64,000 bases of DNA. Source: Brevibacillus_D fluminis_A (GTDB lineage: Bacteria; Bacillota; Bacilli; Brevibacillales; Brevibacillaceae). A program made the translations under genes and the position numbers. The stretch lies in the NCBI RefSeq assembly GCF_052072235.1, contig NZ_CM125436.1, forward strand, positions 3,714,001-3,778,000, in the 5' to 3' direction. Numbering within the stretch: the stretch's first letter is position 1; every line of letters begins with the position of its first letter. Positions 25,873 to 34,842 of the stretch are shown here, piece after piece. The notes under the pieces were generated by a model. It had not been told where the DNA came from, did not search any database, and was given only the letters and a program-made list of their open reading frames with translations.

Positions 25873-28800
25873 TTATACCGTTACGGCTGTTTTGCCGAGG
25901 TTCATTTGCGGCATCGCTTCTGTCTGGAACGTGATCGTTTCCAGGACGTGCAGGAGCGCTTTCGCGGTATCGAGGGATGTCAGGCACGGAATGCCGTTCT
26001 CTACTGCTTCGCGGCGGATGCGGAAGCCGTCGCGCTGCGGCGTTTTGCCTTTTGTCAGCGTGTTGATGACGATGTTGGCCTGGCCGGTGCGGATCATGTC
26101 GAGGATGTTCGGCACGCCTTCCGCCAGTTTTTGTACGCGTGTTACGCTAAGCCCTGTTTGTTCGAGATAATCCGCAGTTCCCGTCGTCGCGATGATGCGG
26201 AAGCCGATGCGCTGGAAGCCTTTGATGATCTCAAGCGATTCTTCCTTGTCTTTGTCCGCCACCGTTACCAGCAGCGAGCCTTTTGTCGGGATGTTCATGC
26301 CTGCGGCGATCAGCCCTTTGTACAGCGCTTTGGCCAGCGTCGTTTCGCGGCCCATGACCTCGCCTGTCGACTTCATTTCCGGTCCGAGCGTAATGTCGAC
26401 GCGGCGCAGCTTGGCGAACGAGAAGACCGGTACTTTGACGGAGACGATTTTTTCTTCCGGATGATAGCCGGTCGCAAAGCCTTGCTCTGGGATCGATTGA
26501 CCCATGATCGCTTTCGTCGCGATGTTTGCCATCGGGATGCCTGTCACTTTGGACAGGAACGGCACCGTACGAGACGAACGCGGGTTCACCTCGATCACGT
26601 ATGGGCGATTTTTATAGATGACGAACTGGATGTTGAGCAAGCCTTTGATATGCAGGGCGCGCGCCAGCTTCGTTGTCATTTCGATCAGCTCTTGCTTGAT
26701 CTCTTCAGAGAGCGATTGCGGCGGATAGACGGCGATGGAGTCACCAGAGTGCACGCCTGCGCGTTCGATATGTTCCATGATGCCAGGGATCAACACGTTC
26801 TCGCCGTCGCAAATCGCATCCACTTCCGCTTCTGTTCCTTGCATGTAGCGGTCGATCAGGACAGGCTGTTCTGGATTGATTTTTACCGCTTGCTCCATGT
26901 AGGAAGACAGTTCTTGCTGGTTGTAGACGATTTCCATCGCACGTCCGCCAAGTACGTAGGACGGGCGCACCAGAACCGGGAAGCCGAGTTCTTCCGCCAC
27001 GTTCACCGCTTCTGCGACGGAGAAGACCGTTTTGCCAAGCGGCTGTGCCATGTTCAGCTCGCGCAAGAGCGCTTCGAATTTTTCGCGGTTTTCCGCTGCA
27101 TCGATGTTTTCCAGGCTAGTACCCAAAATTTTCACGCCGCGCGCTTCCAGCTTGTCAGCCAGATTGATCGCGGTTTGTCCGCCGAACTGGACGATGACGC
27201 CTTCCGGTTTTTCCTTGTCGATGATGTTCATGACGTCCTCGATGTAGAGCGGCTCGAAATACAGGCGGTCGGATGTATTGAAGTCGGTCGATACGGTTTC
27301 AGGGTTGTTGTTGACGATGACGGCCTCGTAGCCCGCCTCTTTGATCGCCCATACCGCATGGACGGTCGCATAGTCGAACTCGATCCCCTGACCGATCCGG
27401 ATCGGACCGGAGCCCAGCACGATCACGCGCTTCTTGCCGGTTTCCACACGCTCATCCTCTTGCTCATAGGTCGAGTAGTAGTAGGGTGTCGCCGCTTCGA
27501 ACTCGGCTGCGCAGGTGTCGACCATTTTGTAAACCGGGATAAAGCCATGCTGCTCACGCAGGCTGCGCACGTCCGCTTCCGCCTTGCCGGAAAGCTCGGC
27601 GATTTTGCGGTCGGTGAAGCCCATCCGCTTCGCATCGTACAGCGTTTCCACGTCGATTCCGCGCTCCGCGATCGTTTTTTCCATCTCGACGATGTTGGCG
27701 AATTTATGCAGGAAGAACAGGTCGATCTTGGTCAAGCTGTGGATCGCATCGATCGAGTAACCGCGGCGCAGCGCCTCGCAGACCAGGAACAAGCGCTCAT
27801 CGTCAGGTGTGACCAGACGTTTTCTCAGCTCTTCTTCGGAAAGCGATGCAGCCTCTTTCATTTCCAGATGGTATGCGCCCACTTCCAGGGAGCGGACGGC
27901 TTTCATGATCGACTCTTCCAAGGTGCGGCCGATTGCCATGACCTCGCCTGTCGCTTTCATTTGCGTGCCGAGCTTGCGGTTCGCGGATTGGAACTTGTCA
28001 AACGGCCAGCGCGGGATTTTGCTGACGATATAGTCCAGCGTTGGTTCAAAGCATGCGTATGTTTGGCCTGTCACCGGGTTTTTCAGCTCGTCGAGCGTGT
28101 AGCCGATGGCGATTTTCGCTGCCATTTTGGCGATCGGGTAGCCGGTCGCTTTGGATGCGAGCGCCGAGGAACGGCTCACGCGCGGGTTTACCTCGATGAC
28201 ATAGTATTGGAAGCTGTATGGATCAAGCGCATATTGCACGTTGCAGCCGCCCTCGATGCCGAGTGCGCGGATGATGTTCAGTGCAGAAGAGCGCAGCATT
28301 TGGTATTCACGGTCAGACAGCGTTTGGCTCGGCGCTACAACGATACTGTCTCCGGTATGAACGCCGACAGGGTCGATGTTTTCCATGTTGCAGACGACGA
28401 TGCAGTTGTCGTTGGCATCGCGCATGACCTCGTACTCGACTTCCTTCATGCCGGCGATGCTTTTTTCGATCAGGCATTGGGTGATCGGCGAGTATTTCAG
28501 GCCGCTCGCCACGATGTCGCGCAGCGATTCTTCATCATCGCAAATACCGCCGCCAGTTCCGCCCAACGTGTAGGCCGGGCGCACGATGATCGGATAGCCG
28601 ATCTCATTGGCGAAAGCAACCGCTTCTTCAATCGTGCTGACAATCACGGAGTCTGGCACCGGCTCGTTCAGTTCTTTCATCAAGGCGCGGAACAGTTCAC
28701 GGTCTTCCGCCTGCTTGATGGAGCCGAGGTTGGTTCCGAGCAGCTTCACGTTTTCGCGCTCCAGCACGCCCGCTTCGGCAAGTGCGACCGCCATGTTCAG

Positions 28801-29085
28801 ACCGGTCTGTCCGCCCAAGGTCGGCAGCAGGCCGTCCGGCTTTTCCTGACGGATGACGCGCTCGACGAATTCAAGCGTGATCGGTTCGATATACACTTTG
28901 TCCGCCATGTTGGTGTCGGTCATGATGGTAGCCGGGTTGGAGTTGATCAAAACAACCTCCATGCCCTCTTCCTTCAGTGCCTGGCACGCTTGTGTCCCGG
29001 CATAGTCAAACTCTGCCGCTTGGCCGATTACGATTGGGCCGGAGCCAATCACGAGAATTTTTTTCAGGTCTGTATTTTTAGGCAT
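25873..29085 (-). CDS. carB: Carbamoyl-phosphate synthase, large subunit
   Basis: CarB makes carbamoyl phosphate from bicarbonate, ammonia channelled from CarA, and two ATP. The 1070-residue protein begins MPKNTDLKKILVIGSGPIVIG and contains two ATP-grasp halves (the second begins near VIVLGSGPIRIGQGIEFDYA), then an oligomerisation region and the C-terminal MGS-like regulatory domain with KGSLLVTVADKDK. The ATG at 29085 follows AAGGAGG inside the carA end and overlaps that gene by 8 bases. Confidence 0.96.
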   Translation of the reverse strand: MPKNTDLKKILVIGSGPIVIGQAAEFDYAGTQACQALKEEGMEVVLINSNPATIMTDTNMADKVYIEPITLEFVERVIRQEKPDGLLPTLGGQTGLNMAVALAEAGVLERENVKLLGTNLGSIKQAEDRELFRALMKELNEPVPDSVIVSTIEEAVAFANEIGYPIIVRPAYTLGGTGGGICDDEESLRDIVASGLKYSPITQCLIEKSIAGMKEVEYEVMRDANDNCIVVCNMENIDPVGVHTGDSIVVAPSQTLSDREYQMLRSSALNIIRALGIEGGCNVQYALDPYSFQYYVIEVNPRVSRSSALASKATGYPIAKMAAKIAIGYTLDELKNPVTGQTYACFEPTLDYIVSKIPRWPFDKFQSANRKLGTQMKATGEVMAIGRTLEESIMKAVRSLEVGAYHLEMKEAASLSEEELRKRLVTPDDERLFLVCEALRRGYSIDAIHSLTKIDLFFLHKFANIVEMEKTIAERGIDVETLYDAKRMGFTDRKIAELSGKAEADVRSLREQHGFIPVYKMVDTCAAEFEAATPYYYSTYEQEDERVETGKKRVIVLGSGPIRIGQGIEFDYATVHAVWAIKEAGYEAVIVNNNPETVSTDFNTSDRLYFEPLYIEDVMNIIDKEKPEGVIVQFGGQTAINLADKLEARGVKILGTSLENIDAAENREKFEALLRELNMAQPLGKTVFSVAEAVNVAEELGFPVLVRPSYVLGGRAMEIVYNQQELSSYMEQAVKINPEQPVLIDRYMQGTEAEVDAICDGENVLIPGIMEHIERAGVHSGDSIAVYPPQSLSEEIKQELIEMTTKLARALHIKGLLNIQFVIYKNRPYVIEVNPRSSRTVPFLSKVTGIPMANIATKAIMGQSIPEQGFATGYHPEEKIVSVKVPVFSFAKLRRVDITLGPEMKSTGEVMGRETTLAKALYKGLIAAGMNIPTKGSLLVTVADKDKEESLEIIKGFQRIGFRIIATTGTADYLEQTGLSVTRVQKLAEGVPNILDMIRTGQANIVINTLTKGKTPQRDGFRIRREAVENGIPCLTSLDTAKALLHVLETITFQTEAMPQMNLGKTAVTV

Positions 29086-30166
29086 GTGTTTTGGCCTCCT
29101 TCGCTTTCGCAATCATGTCGAGGAATTGATCGAACAAGTAACCGGAATCGTAAGGACCCGGCGCCGCTTCTGGATGGTACTGCACCGAGAACGCGCGGTT
29201 CGCGACGTCGCGCACGCCTTCGATCGTATCGTCGTTCAAGGAAATGTGCGTGACTTCAAGCCCTGTTCCTTCAATCGACTCTGCCGTTACGGCATAGCCG
29301 TGGTTTTGTGAAGTGATGTAGGTGCGGCCTGTGGTCAGTTCTTTCACCGGTTGGTTTCCTCCGCGGTGGCCGAATTTCATTTTTTGCGTGTCTGCGCCTT
29401 TCGCGAGCGACAGCAGCTGATGTCCGAGGCAGATGCCGAACAGCGGATACTCGCCCAGGATGTCGCGGATCATTTGGATCGCTTCCGGCACATCTTTCGG
29501 GTCGCCAGGGCCATTCGAGAGCATGATGCCGTCCGGTTCGATGCGGCGGATTTCTTCCGCTGTCGTGTTGTAAGGGACAACCACCACATCGCAGCCGCGC
29601 TTGGTCAGCTCGCGCAGAATGCCGTGCTTGGAACCGAAATCGACCAGCACGATGCGATGCCCGTTGCCAGGGCTGGAGAACACGCTCTTGGTGGAGACGC
29701 GCGAAACTTGATCCGTCATCAGCTTGCTTGCCTGCAAGGTCGCGATCAACTCTTCCGCCGGCGCCTCGCTCGTGGTAATGATTCCGCGCAATGTCCCGAA
29801 ATGGCGGATTTTCCGCGTCAGCATGCGTGTGTCGACACCTGCGATGCCAGGGATATCGTACAGTTTCAACAGTTCATCGAGCGTCTTGGAGTTGCGCCAG
29901 TTGCTCGGCACATCGCAGTGCTCGCGTACGACGAACCCGTGGATGAACGGGCGCACCGACTCGAAATCGTCGCGGTTGATTCCGTAGTTGCCCACCAGCG
30001 GATAGGTCATGACGACGATTTGTCCGCAGTAGGACGGGTCGGAGATCACCTCCTGATAGCCTGTCAAACCTGTATTAAATACAACCTCGCCAATCGATTC
30101 CGATGTAGCTCCGATTGCTTTCCCTACACATACCGTTCCATCTTCCAAAATGAGCCTTGCGCGCAT
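29078..30166 (-). CDS. carA: Carbamoyl-phosphate synthase, small subunit
   Basis: CarA is the glutaminase subunit. The 362-residue protein has the N-terminal CPSase domain (MRARLILEDGTVCVGKAIGA) and a class I glutamine amidotransferase domain. FGICLGHQLL holds the catalytic cysteine, and the partner His-Glu lies in VQYHPEAAPGP. The ribosome site GAGGAGG is 6 bases before the ATG. Confidence 0.96.
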   Translation of the reverse strand: MRARLILEDGTVCVGKAIGATSESIGEVVFNTGLTGYQEVISDPSYCGQIVVMTYPLVGNYGINRDDFESVRPFIHGFVVREHCDVPSNWRNSKTLDELLKLYDIPGIAGVDTRMLTRKIRHFGTLRGIITTSEAPAEELIATLQASKLMTDQVSRVSTKSVFSSPGNGHRIVLVDFGSKHGILRELTKRGCDVVVVPYNTTAEEIRRIEPDGIMLSNGPGDPKDVPEAIQMIRDILGEYPLFGICLGHQLLSLAKGADTQKMKFGHRGGNQPVKELTTGRTYITSQNHGYAVTAESIEGTGLEVTHISLNDDTIEGVRDVANRAFSVQYHPEAAPGPYDSGYLFDQFLDMIAKAKEAKTHA

Positions 30167-30181
30167 GTTGCCGCCTCCTCT

Positions 30182-31459
30182 TTATCCGTTGTATACTACC
30201 TGGCCATTCACGATCGTCAGCACGGGCCACCCTTTGCACACCCAGCCAAAAAACGGGGTGTTGCGTCCTTTGCTCGCGAATTCTTCAGGGTTGATTGCTT
30301 GTTCTTTCTCGAGGTCGATCACGGTCAAATCTGCCGGCTTGCCAACTTTTAGCTCGCCATAGGGCAGGTTGAAAATTTCCGCCGGTCGTTTCGTCATTTT
30401 GTCCACCAGCTCTTGTAACGTCAGCTCGCCGGTCAGGACAAAGTGTGTATACAAAAGCGGGAAGGCGGTCTCTAGTCCGACGATCCCGAACGGCGCACGC
30501 TCCATCCCTTTCGCTTTTTCTTCCTCCGTATGCGGTGCATGGTCAGTGGCGATCACATCGATCGTGCCATCCTTCAGGCCCGCGATCAACGCTGCGCGGT
30601 CCTCGCGGGAACGCAGCGGCGGATTCATCTTCCAGCGCGTGTCCAGATTATCCGGAATGTCTTCGTCGCAGAGCAGCAGGTGGTGCGGCGATACTTCCGT
30701 CGTCACGTTCACCCCTGCGCGCTTGCCATCGCGTACCAGGCGAACCGATTCCTTCGCGCTGATATGGCAGACGTGGTAATGCGCGCCTGCTTCGTCGGCG
30801 AGCAAAATGTCGCGTCCCACATGGATCGATTCGGAGAGCGACGGGATACCTGGCAGTCCGTGCTTTTTGCTGACCTCGCCGTCATGCAGGGCGCTGCCAG
30901 CTGGCACGAGTTCCTCGTCTTCGCAGTGTGCCACGATCGAGATGCCGAGCGCGGTCGCCTGCTTCATCGCCTCGCGCATCATCGCGCTCGACTGGACGCC
31001 GACGCCATCATCCGTCAGCGCGAAAATGCCCGCTTCTTTCAGTGCCGCGAAATCGGTCAGCTCTTTGCCCAGCTCGCGAACCGTGATGGAGCCGTATGGA
31101 ATGACGCGCGCCTTGCCCGCTTCCTGCGCTTTGTTCAAAATCATTTCCACCGTCTCGACCGAATCGATCACCGGGCGCGTATTCGGCATGCAGGCGACTG
31201 TCGTGAACCCGCCGCGCACGGCGGATGCAGCACCTGTCGCAATCGTTTCTTTCGCTTCGAAGCCTGGCTCGCGAAAATGCACGTGGACGTCGATGAATCC
31301 TGGCGAGACGAACTTGCCGCCTGCATCGATTACCTCATGCCCTGCCGCATCTATTTGATCGGCGATTTGTTGAATCACGCCGTCTTCCATCAAAATGTCC
31401 TGCTTGATCAGTTCGCCTGCTTGATTTAGAAGTTTGCCGTTTTGAAGGATGATGCCCAT
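30182..31459 (-). CDS. pyrC: Dihydroorotase
   Basis: PyrC cyclises carbamoyl aspartate to dihydroorotate. The 425-residue amidohydrolase has the metal motif DVHVHFREPG near residues 59-68. Further metal and substrate residues are found in AHCEDEEL, HICHISAKES-like and ATDHAPHT. The size and these motifs indicate the long type I enzyme. Its ATG overlaps the end of pyrB by 34 bases, indicating coupled translation. Confidence 0.95.
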   Translation of the reverse strand: MGIILQNGKLLNQAGELIKQDILMEDGVIQQIADQIDAAGHEVIDAGGKFVSPGFIDVHVHFREPGFEAKETIATGAASAVRGGFTTVACMPNTRPVIDSVETVEMILNKAQEAGKARVIPYGSITVRELGKELTDFAALKEAGIFALTDDGVGVQSSAMMREAMKQATALGISIVAHCEDEELVPAGSALHDGEVSKKHGLPGIPSLSESIHVGRDILLADEAGAHYHVCHISAKESVRLVRDGKRAGVNVTTEVSPHHLLLCDEDIPDNLDTRWKMNPPLRSREDRAALIAGLKDGTIDVIATDHAPHTEEEKAKGMERAPFGIVGLETAFPLLYTHFVLTGELTLQELVDKMTKRPAEIFNLPYGELKVGKPADLTVIDLEKEQAINPEEFASKGRNTPFFGWVCKGWPVLTIVNGQVVYNG

Positions 31460-32367
31460 TGTTTCTCTCCCCCGTTCAAAAGATTTTCCAGTACGGCCAT
31501 GCGTACGGCCACGCCGTTTGCCACCTGTGTGAAGATTTTCGATTTCTCGCTTTCCACCAGTTCGGAGGCGATTTCCACATCGCGGTTGAATGGCGCCGGA
31601 TGCATGATGATCGCATGCGGCTTCATCTGTGCCGCGCGGCCGACCGTCAGGCCGTACGCCTGATGATACGCTTCCTTGCTCATGTCGAGCGTGCCTGCGT
31701 GACGCTCAAGCTGGATGCGCAGCATCATCACCACATCTGCCGTGCGGACCGCTTCGTCCACCTCGACCACGCGTGTTCCCGCCGGCAGCTCCGCTTTGTC
31801 GCGCATGAGCGATGCCGGTCCTGCCAGCATCAATTCTGCGCCCAAAGTCGGGAGGGCATGCAGGTGGGACCCGAGCACGCGGCTGTAGCGCAAGTCGCCG
31901 ATGATGGCGATCTTCAAGCCTTGGATGCGTCCGAATTGCTGTTTGATCGTAAGCAGGTCAAGCAAACACTGTGTCGGATGTTCATTCGTGCCATCCCCCG
32001 CGTTGACCAGCGTCATGTTCACCTTGTCGGCGAGCGTCTGCAAGAGCCCGTTTTCCGATGTGCGGATCACCGCTGCCTCGACACCCATCGATTCAAGCGT
32101 TTTAAGCGTATCGTAGACGGTTTCGCCTTTTGTCGTGGATGATGATTCGGCCGCAAAGTTCAGCACGTGCGCGCCCAATCGTTTTTGTGCGACTTCAAAA
32201 GAAAAGCGGGTGCGGGTGCTGGGTTCGAGGAACACGTTGGCAACGAATTTTCCTTGCAGGGCGTCGGATTGGACGCCGCGCTCGTTTGCCCAATATGCTG
32301 CTCGTGCCAGTAGCATTTCAATCTCTTGTCTGGATCGATCTTTCATGCCGAGTAAATGATTTTTCAT
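31426..32367 (-). CDS. pyrB: Aspartate carbamoyltransferase, catalytic chain
   Basis: PyrB condenses carbamoyl phosphate and aspartate. The 313-residue protein has the carbamoyl-phosphate loop EPSTRTRFSFE and the later HPTQCLLDLLTI and HPAPFNRDVEI segments. No regulatory pyrI follows, as expected in Bacillales, where control is by PyrR. It is preceded by the third pyr attenuator. Confidence 0.95.
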   Translation of the reverse strand: MKNHLLGMKDRSRQEIEMLLARAAYWANERGVQSDALQGKFVANVFLEPSTRTRFSFEVAQKRLGAHVLNFAAESSSTTKGETVYDTLKTLESMGVEAAVIRTSENGLLQTLADKVNMTLVNAGDGTNEHPTQCLLDLLTIKQQFGRIQGLKIAIIGDLRYSRVLGSHLHALPTLGAELMLAGPASLMRDKAELPAGTRVVEVDEAVRTADVVMMLRIQLERHAGTLDMSKEAYHQAYGLTVGRAAQMKPHAIIMHPAPFNRDVEIASELVESEKSKIFTQVANGVAVRMAVLENLLNGGEKQWASSFKTANF

Positions 32368-32411
32368 GCCTACACGCCTCCATTTTCTTTCGCTTGTCTT
32401 GCTTCTCTAAG

Positions 32412-32545
32412 GAAAAAGCTTCTTGCCTTACATAGCCGTTTTGGATGGGCTGGTCGGGCAAGAAGCTTCTTAATCTGCTTCTACAGCGCAGGGCAAAGGA
32501 AGCCCTGCTCACCCTTGCCAGCCTCTCGGGACCGATTTAAAAGGA
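32412..32545 (-). promoter_or_regulatory. PyrR-dependent attenuator before pyrB
   Basis: The minus-strand RNA carries the PyrR-binding segment (TCCCGAGAGGCTGG, within 32512-32545). Next comes an alternative pairing region, then a terminator with an 11-base stem (AGCTTCTTGCC/GGCAAGAAGCT, 32417-32467) ending in five T. PyrR with UMP would favour the terminator. Confidence 0.9.
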
Positions 32546-32561
32546 TTGCGAACTGTATTCG

Positions 32562-33911
32562 TTATGCGATTTGTTTTTTCATCTCATCCGCCTGCGCCTG
32601 GCCTTTGCCTGGCAAAACCGCATTCAGGATGATCCCAAAGAAGGTGGAGAACGCGATGTTGTCGATTGTCAGGTTGCTTAAGAACGGGATGCTTTCAAAG
32701 CTGATTTTGTATCCGCCGATCCCGGTGACCAAAATCGCGGCGGCGATGATCATGTTGCGCTTGTTGGCAAAGTCTACTTTGTTTTCGACGAACATCCGCA
32801 AGCCTTGTGCGGCGATGATTCCGAACAGGATGATCGAAACGCCGCCGAGCACCGGAGTCGGGATGGTCATCAAGAGCGCGCTGATTTTGCCGATGAAGGC
32901 GAACAGGATGGCGAATACCGCTGCGAGTGCGATGACCACGCGGCTGTAGACGCGGGTGATCGCCAGGACACCGATGTTTTCGCCATACGTCGTGTTCGGC
33001 GGTCCGCCGAGAAACGCGGCGAGCGTTGTCGCCACACCGTCACCCAAGAGCGAACGGTGCAGGCCCGGGTCTTTCATCAGATCGCGGTCCATGACTTTTC
33101 CGGTTACCAGCAGGTGGCCCAGATGCTCAGCCAGCGTGACGAACGCGATTGGCGCGATGATCAACGCTGCGAGCCAGGAAGACGGGGTTTGCATCGCTTC
33201 GACGACCAGACCGACCTTCAGGTGGCTGTGGAACATTTCCGAGAAGCCAACGACCCAGCTTGCGTCCGTCACCAGGTTCCATTTGCTCATAATCAGGTCT
33301 GGGTGGCGAACCAGCGTGTACAGATAACCAGCGATGATACCGATCAAAATCGGGATGAGTGCGAAAAATCCGCGCAGCACAACCGCTGCGATTACCGTTA
33401 CGATGACAGTCACCAGCGAGATTTCCGCCGAGGTGAGCGAGAAGACCGATTGATTGTTTACCGTTACTTTCGTCGCCATGTCGACGGCTACACCGGACAA
33501 GCTCAGGCCGATGACCGCGATGATCGAGGCGATGACGACCGGAGGCAGAACGCGGTCGAGCCAGCGAACGCCCGCTTTGTAGACGATTCCCGACACCAGC
33601 ATGTAGACCAGGCCGGAGAGGAGGCCGCCGAGCAGTGCCACTCCCATGCCGTATGCGTGGGACACGGTGATGATCGGACCGATGAAGGCAAAGGATGAAC
33701 CGACGTAGTTCGGAATTTTTCCTTTGGTGATCAGCAGGTACAAGAGCGTGCCGATCCCGCTTGTGAGCAGTGCTACCGACGGATCAAGTCCGACCAGGAT
33801 CGGAACCAGTACCGTGGAGCCAAACATGGCGAATAAGTGCTGGATGCTGAGCGGCAAGAGCCGTGACGGTGCAGGTGTTTCATGGACATCGATAAAATTC
33901 TTTTGATTCAT
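32562..33911 (-). CDS. pyrP: Uracil permease
   Basis: PyrP is a uracil:proton symporter of the NAT/NCS2 family. The ATG at 33911 follows GAGGGGGAG; an upstream open stretch overlaps the attenuator and is not coding. The 449-residue protein shows SIQHLFAMFGSTVLVPILVG near the start, a dozen or more hydrophobic helices and the AFLGGPPNTTYGENIG signature of uracil permeases. Confidence 0.95.
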   Translation of the reverse strand: MNQKNFIDVHETPAPSRLLPLSIQHLFAMFGSTVLVPILVGLDPSVALLTSGIGTLLYLLITKGKIPNYVGSSFAFIGPIITVSHAYGMGVALLGGLLSGLVYMLVSGIVYKAGVRWLDRVLPPVVIASIIAVIGLSLSGVAVDMATKVTVNNQSVFSLTSAEISLVTVIVTVIAAVVLRGFFALIPILIGIIAGYLYTLVRHPDLIMSKWNLVTDASWVVGFSEMFHSHLKVGLVVEAMQTPSSWLAALIIAPIAFVTLAEHLGHLLVTGKVMDRDLMKDPGLHRSLLGDGVATTLAAFLGGPPNTTYGENIGVLAITRVYSRVVIALAAVFAILFAFIGKISALLMTIPTPVLGGVSIILFGIIAAQGLRMFVENKVDFANKRNMIIAAAILVTGIGGYKISFESIPFLSNLTIDNIAFSTFFGIILNAVLPGKGQAQADEMKKQIA

Positions 33912-33953
33912 TGGGCTCCCCCTCGTTTCTCTTTGTATTGTTTGCTTTTGGGC

Positions 33954-34034
33954 AAAAAAAATCTCTTTGTGCGCACACAAAGAGAGACGGTACAAAGTCT
34001 CCCCTTGCCAATCTCACGGGATTGGATTTAAAGA
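33954..34034 (-). promoter_or_regulatory. PyrR-dependent attenuator between pyrR and pyrP
   Basis: The PyrR-binding segment (ATCCCGTGAGATTGG) begins right after the pyrR stop. A terminator with stem TCTCTTTGTG/CACAAAGAGA (33962-33985) and eight T follows. It is the most compact of the three attenuators. Confidence 0.9.
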
Positions 34035-34037
34035 GGA

Positions 34038-34580
34038 CTATTCCGATACTTGGGAAATCGTAACTTCTTCAGCGCCGTCGACATCTGCGAGCAGTACGGA
34101 AATGATCTCGCTTCGTGAAGTCGGCACGTTTTTGCCTACATAATCAGGGCGGATCGGCAGCTCGCGGTGACCGCGGTCTACCAGCACAGCCAACTGGATC
34201 ATTTTGGGGCGGCCATGGTCCATCAAGGCATCCAATGCCGCACGGACGGTCCGTCCCGTAAAGAGAACGTCATCGACCAGGATAATCGTCTTGCCTGTCA
34301 CATCTTCCGGAATTTGCGCGCCGCGCAGCACCGCATCCTCCGCTTTGTGCGAAAGGTCATCGCGGTAAAACGTGATGTCCAGTTCGCCGACGGCCAGCTT
34401 GACGCTTTCGATCTGTTCGATCCGATCGGCGAGGCGCTCCGCCAGATATACACCGCGCGTCTTGATGCCGACGATGATGCAATCCTCGACGCCTTTGTTT
34501 TTCTCGATGATCTCGTGGGCAATGCGTGTCAACGCCCTGCGAATGGCTGCTTCGTCCATCAATACGCTTTTTTCACCCAT
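34038..34580 (-). CDS. pyrR: Pyr operon attenuator and uracil phosphoribosyltransferase PyrR
   Basis: PyrR senses UMP and UTP and binds pyr leader RNA to promote termination; it also has uracil phosphoribosyltransferase activity. The ATG at 34580 follows GGAGAGG. The 180-residue protein begins MGEKSVLMDEAAIRRALTRI and has the PRPP-binding loop IILVDDVLFTGRTVRAAL near 96-113. It is the first gene of the operon it regulates. Confidence 0.95.
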   Translation of the reverse strand: MGEKSVLMDEAAIRRALTRIAHEIIEKNKGVEDCIIVGIKTRGVYLAERLADRIEQIESVKLAVGELDITFYRDDLSHKAEDAVLRGAQIPEDVTGKTIILVDDVLFTGRTVRAALDALMDHGRPKMIQLAVLVDRGHRELPIRPDYVGKNVPTSRSEIISVLLADVDGAEEVTISQVSE

Positions 34581-34619
34581 CGTACGCCTCTCCTCTAGGG
34601 AAGTTTGTTTGTCTGCGGA

Positions 34620-34760
34620 ACAAGAAAAAGCTTCTTGTCCACCTGACAAGAAGCTCGCTTGCGGAAAATCGGCAGACAGCCGGTGGCTGCAGCCTGCTTT
34701 TCCATATCCGAAGCCCTTGCCAGCCTCACAGGACTGGATTTAAAGGTTCACTTTGCATCT
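34620..34760 (-). promoter_or_regulatory. PyrR-dependent leader attenuator of the pyr operon
   Basis: Transcription from the promoter at 34767-34795 first yields the PyrR-binding segment (TCCTGTGAGGCTGG, within 34714-34745). A GC-rich alternative hairpin follows, then a terminator stem AGCTTCTTGTC/GACAAGAAGCT (34629-34655) with five T. This controls the whole operon. Confidence 0.9.
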
Positions 34761-34766
34761 GCAATC

Positions 34767-34795
34767 ATTATGCCATCGTTGCGGATGGGTGTCAA
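34767..34795 (-). promoter_or_regulatory. Sigma-A promoter of the pyr operon
   Basis: TTGACA (34790-34795) and CATAAT (34767-34772) on the minus strand are spaced by 17 bases; 11 of 12 positions are consensus. Confidence 0.85.
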
Positions 34796-34842
34796 GAAAA
34801 ATAAATCGATCGATGGAAGGTAGGTTGAACTTGCCGCGCTTC

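Noticed and set aside
25741..29253. A 1170-codon open frame on the plus strand opposite carB
   Set aside because: carB on the other strand is unmistakable. The antisense frame is an artefact of GC-rich codon use; it has low-complexity Arg/His/Asp-rich translation, no ribosome site and no family.
33912..33995. Upstream extension of pyrP
   Set aside because: It would translate through the attenuator terminator; the ATG at 33911 has a strong ribosome site.
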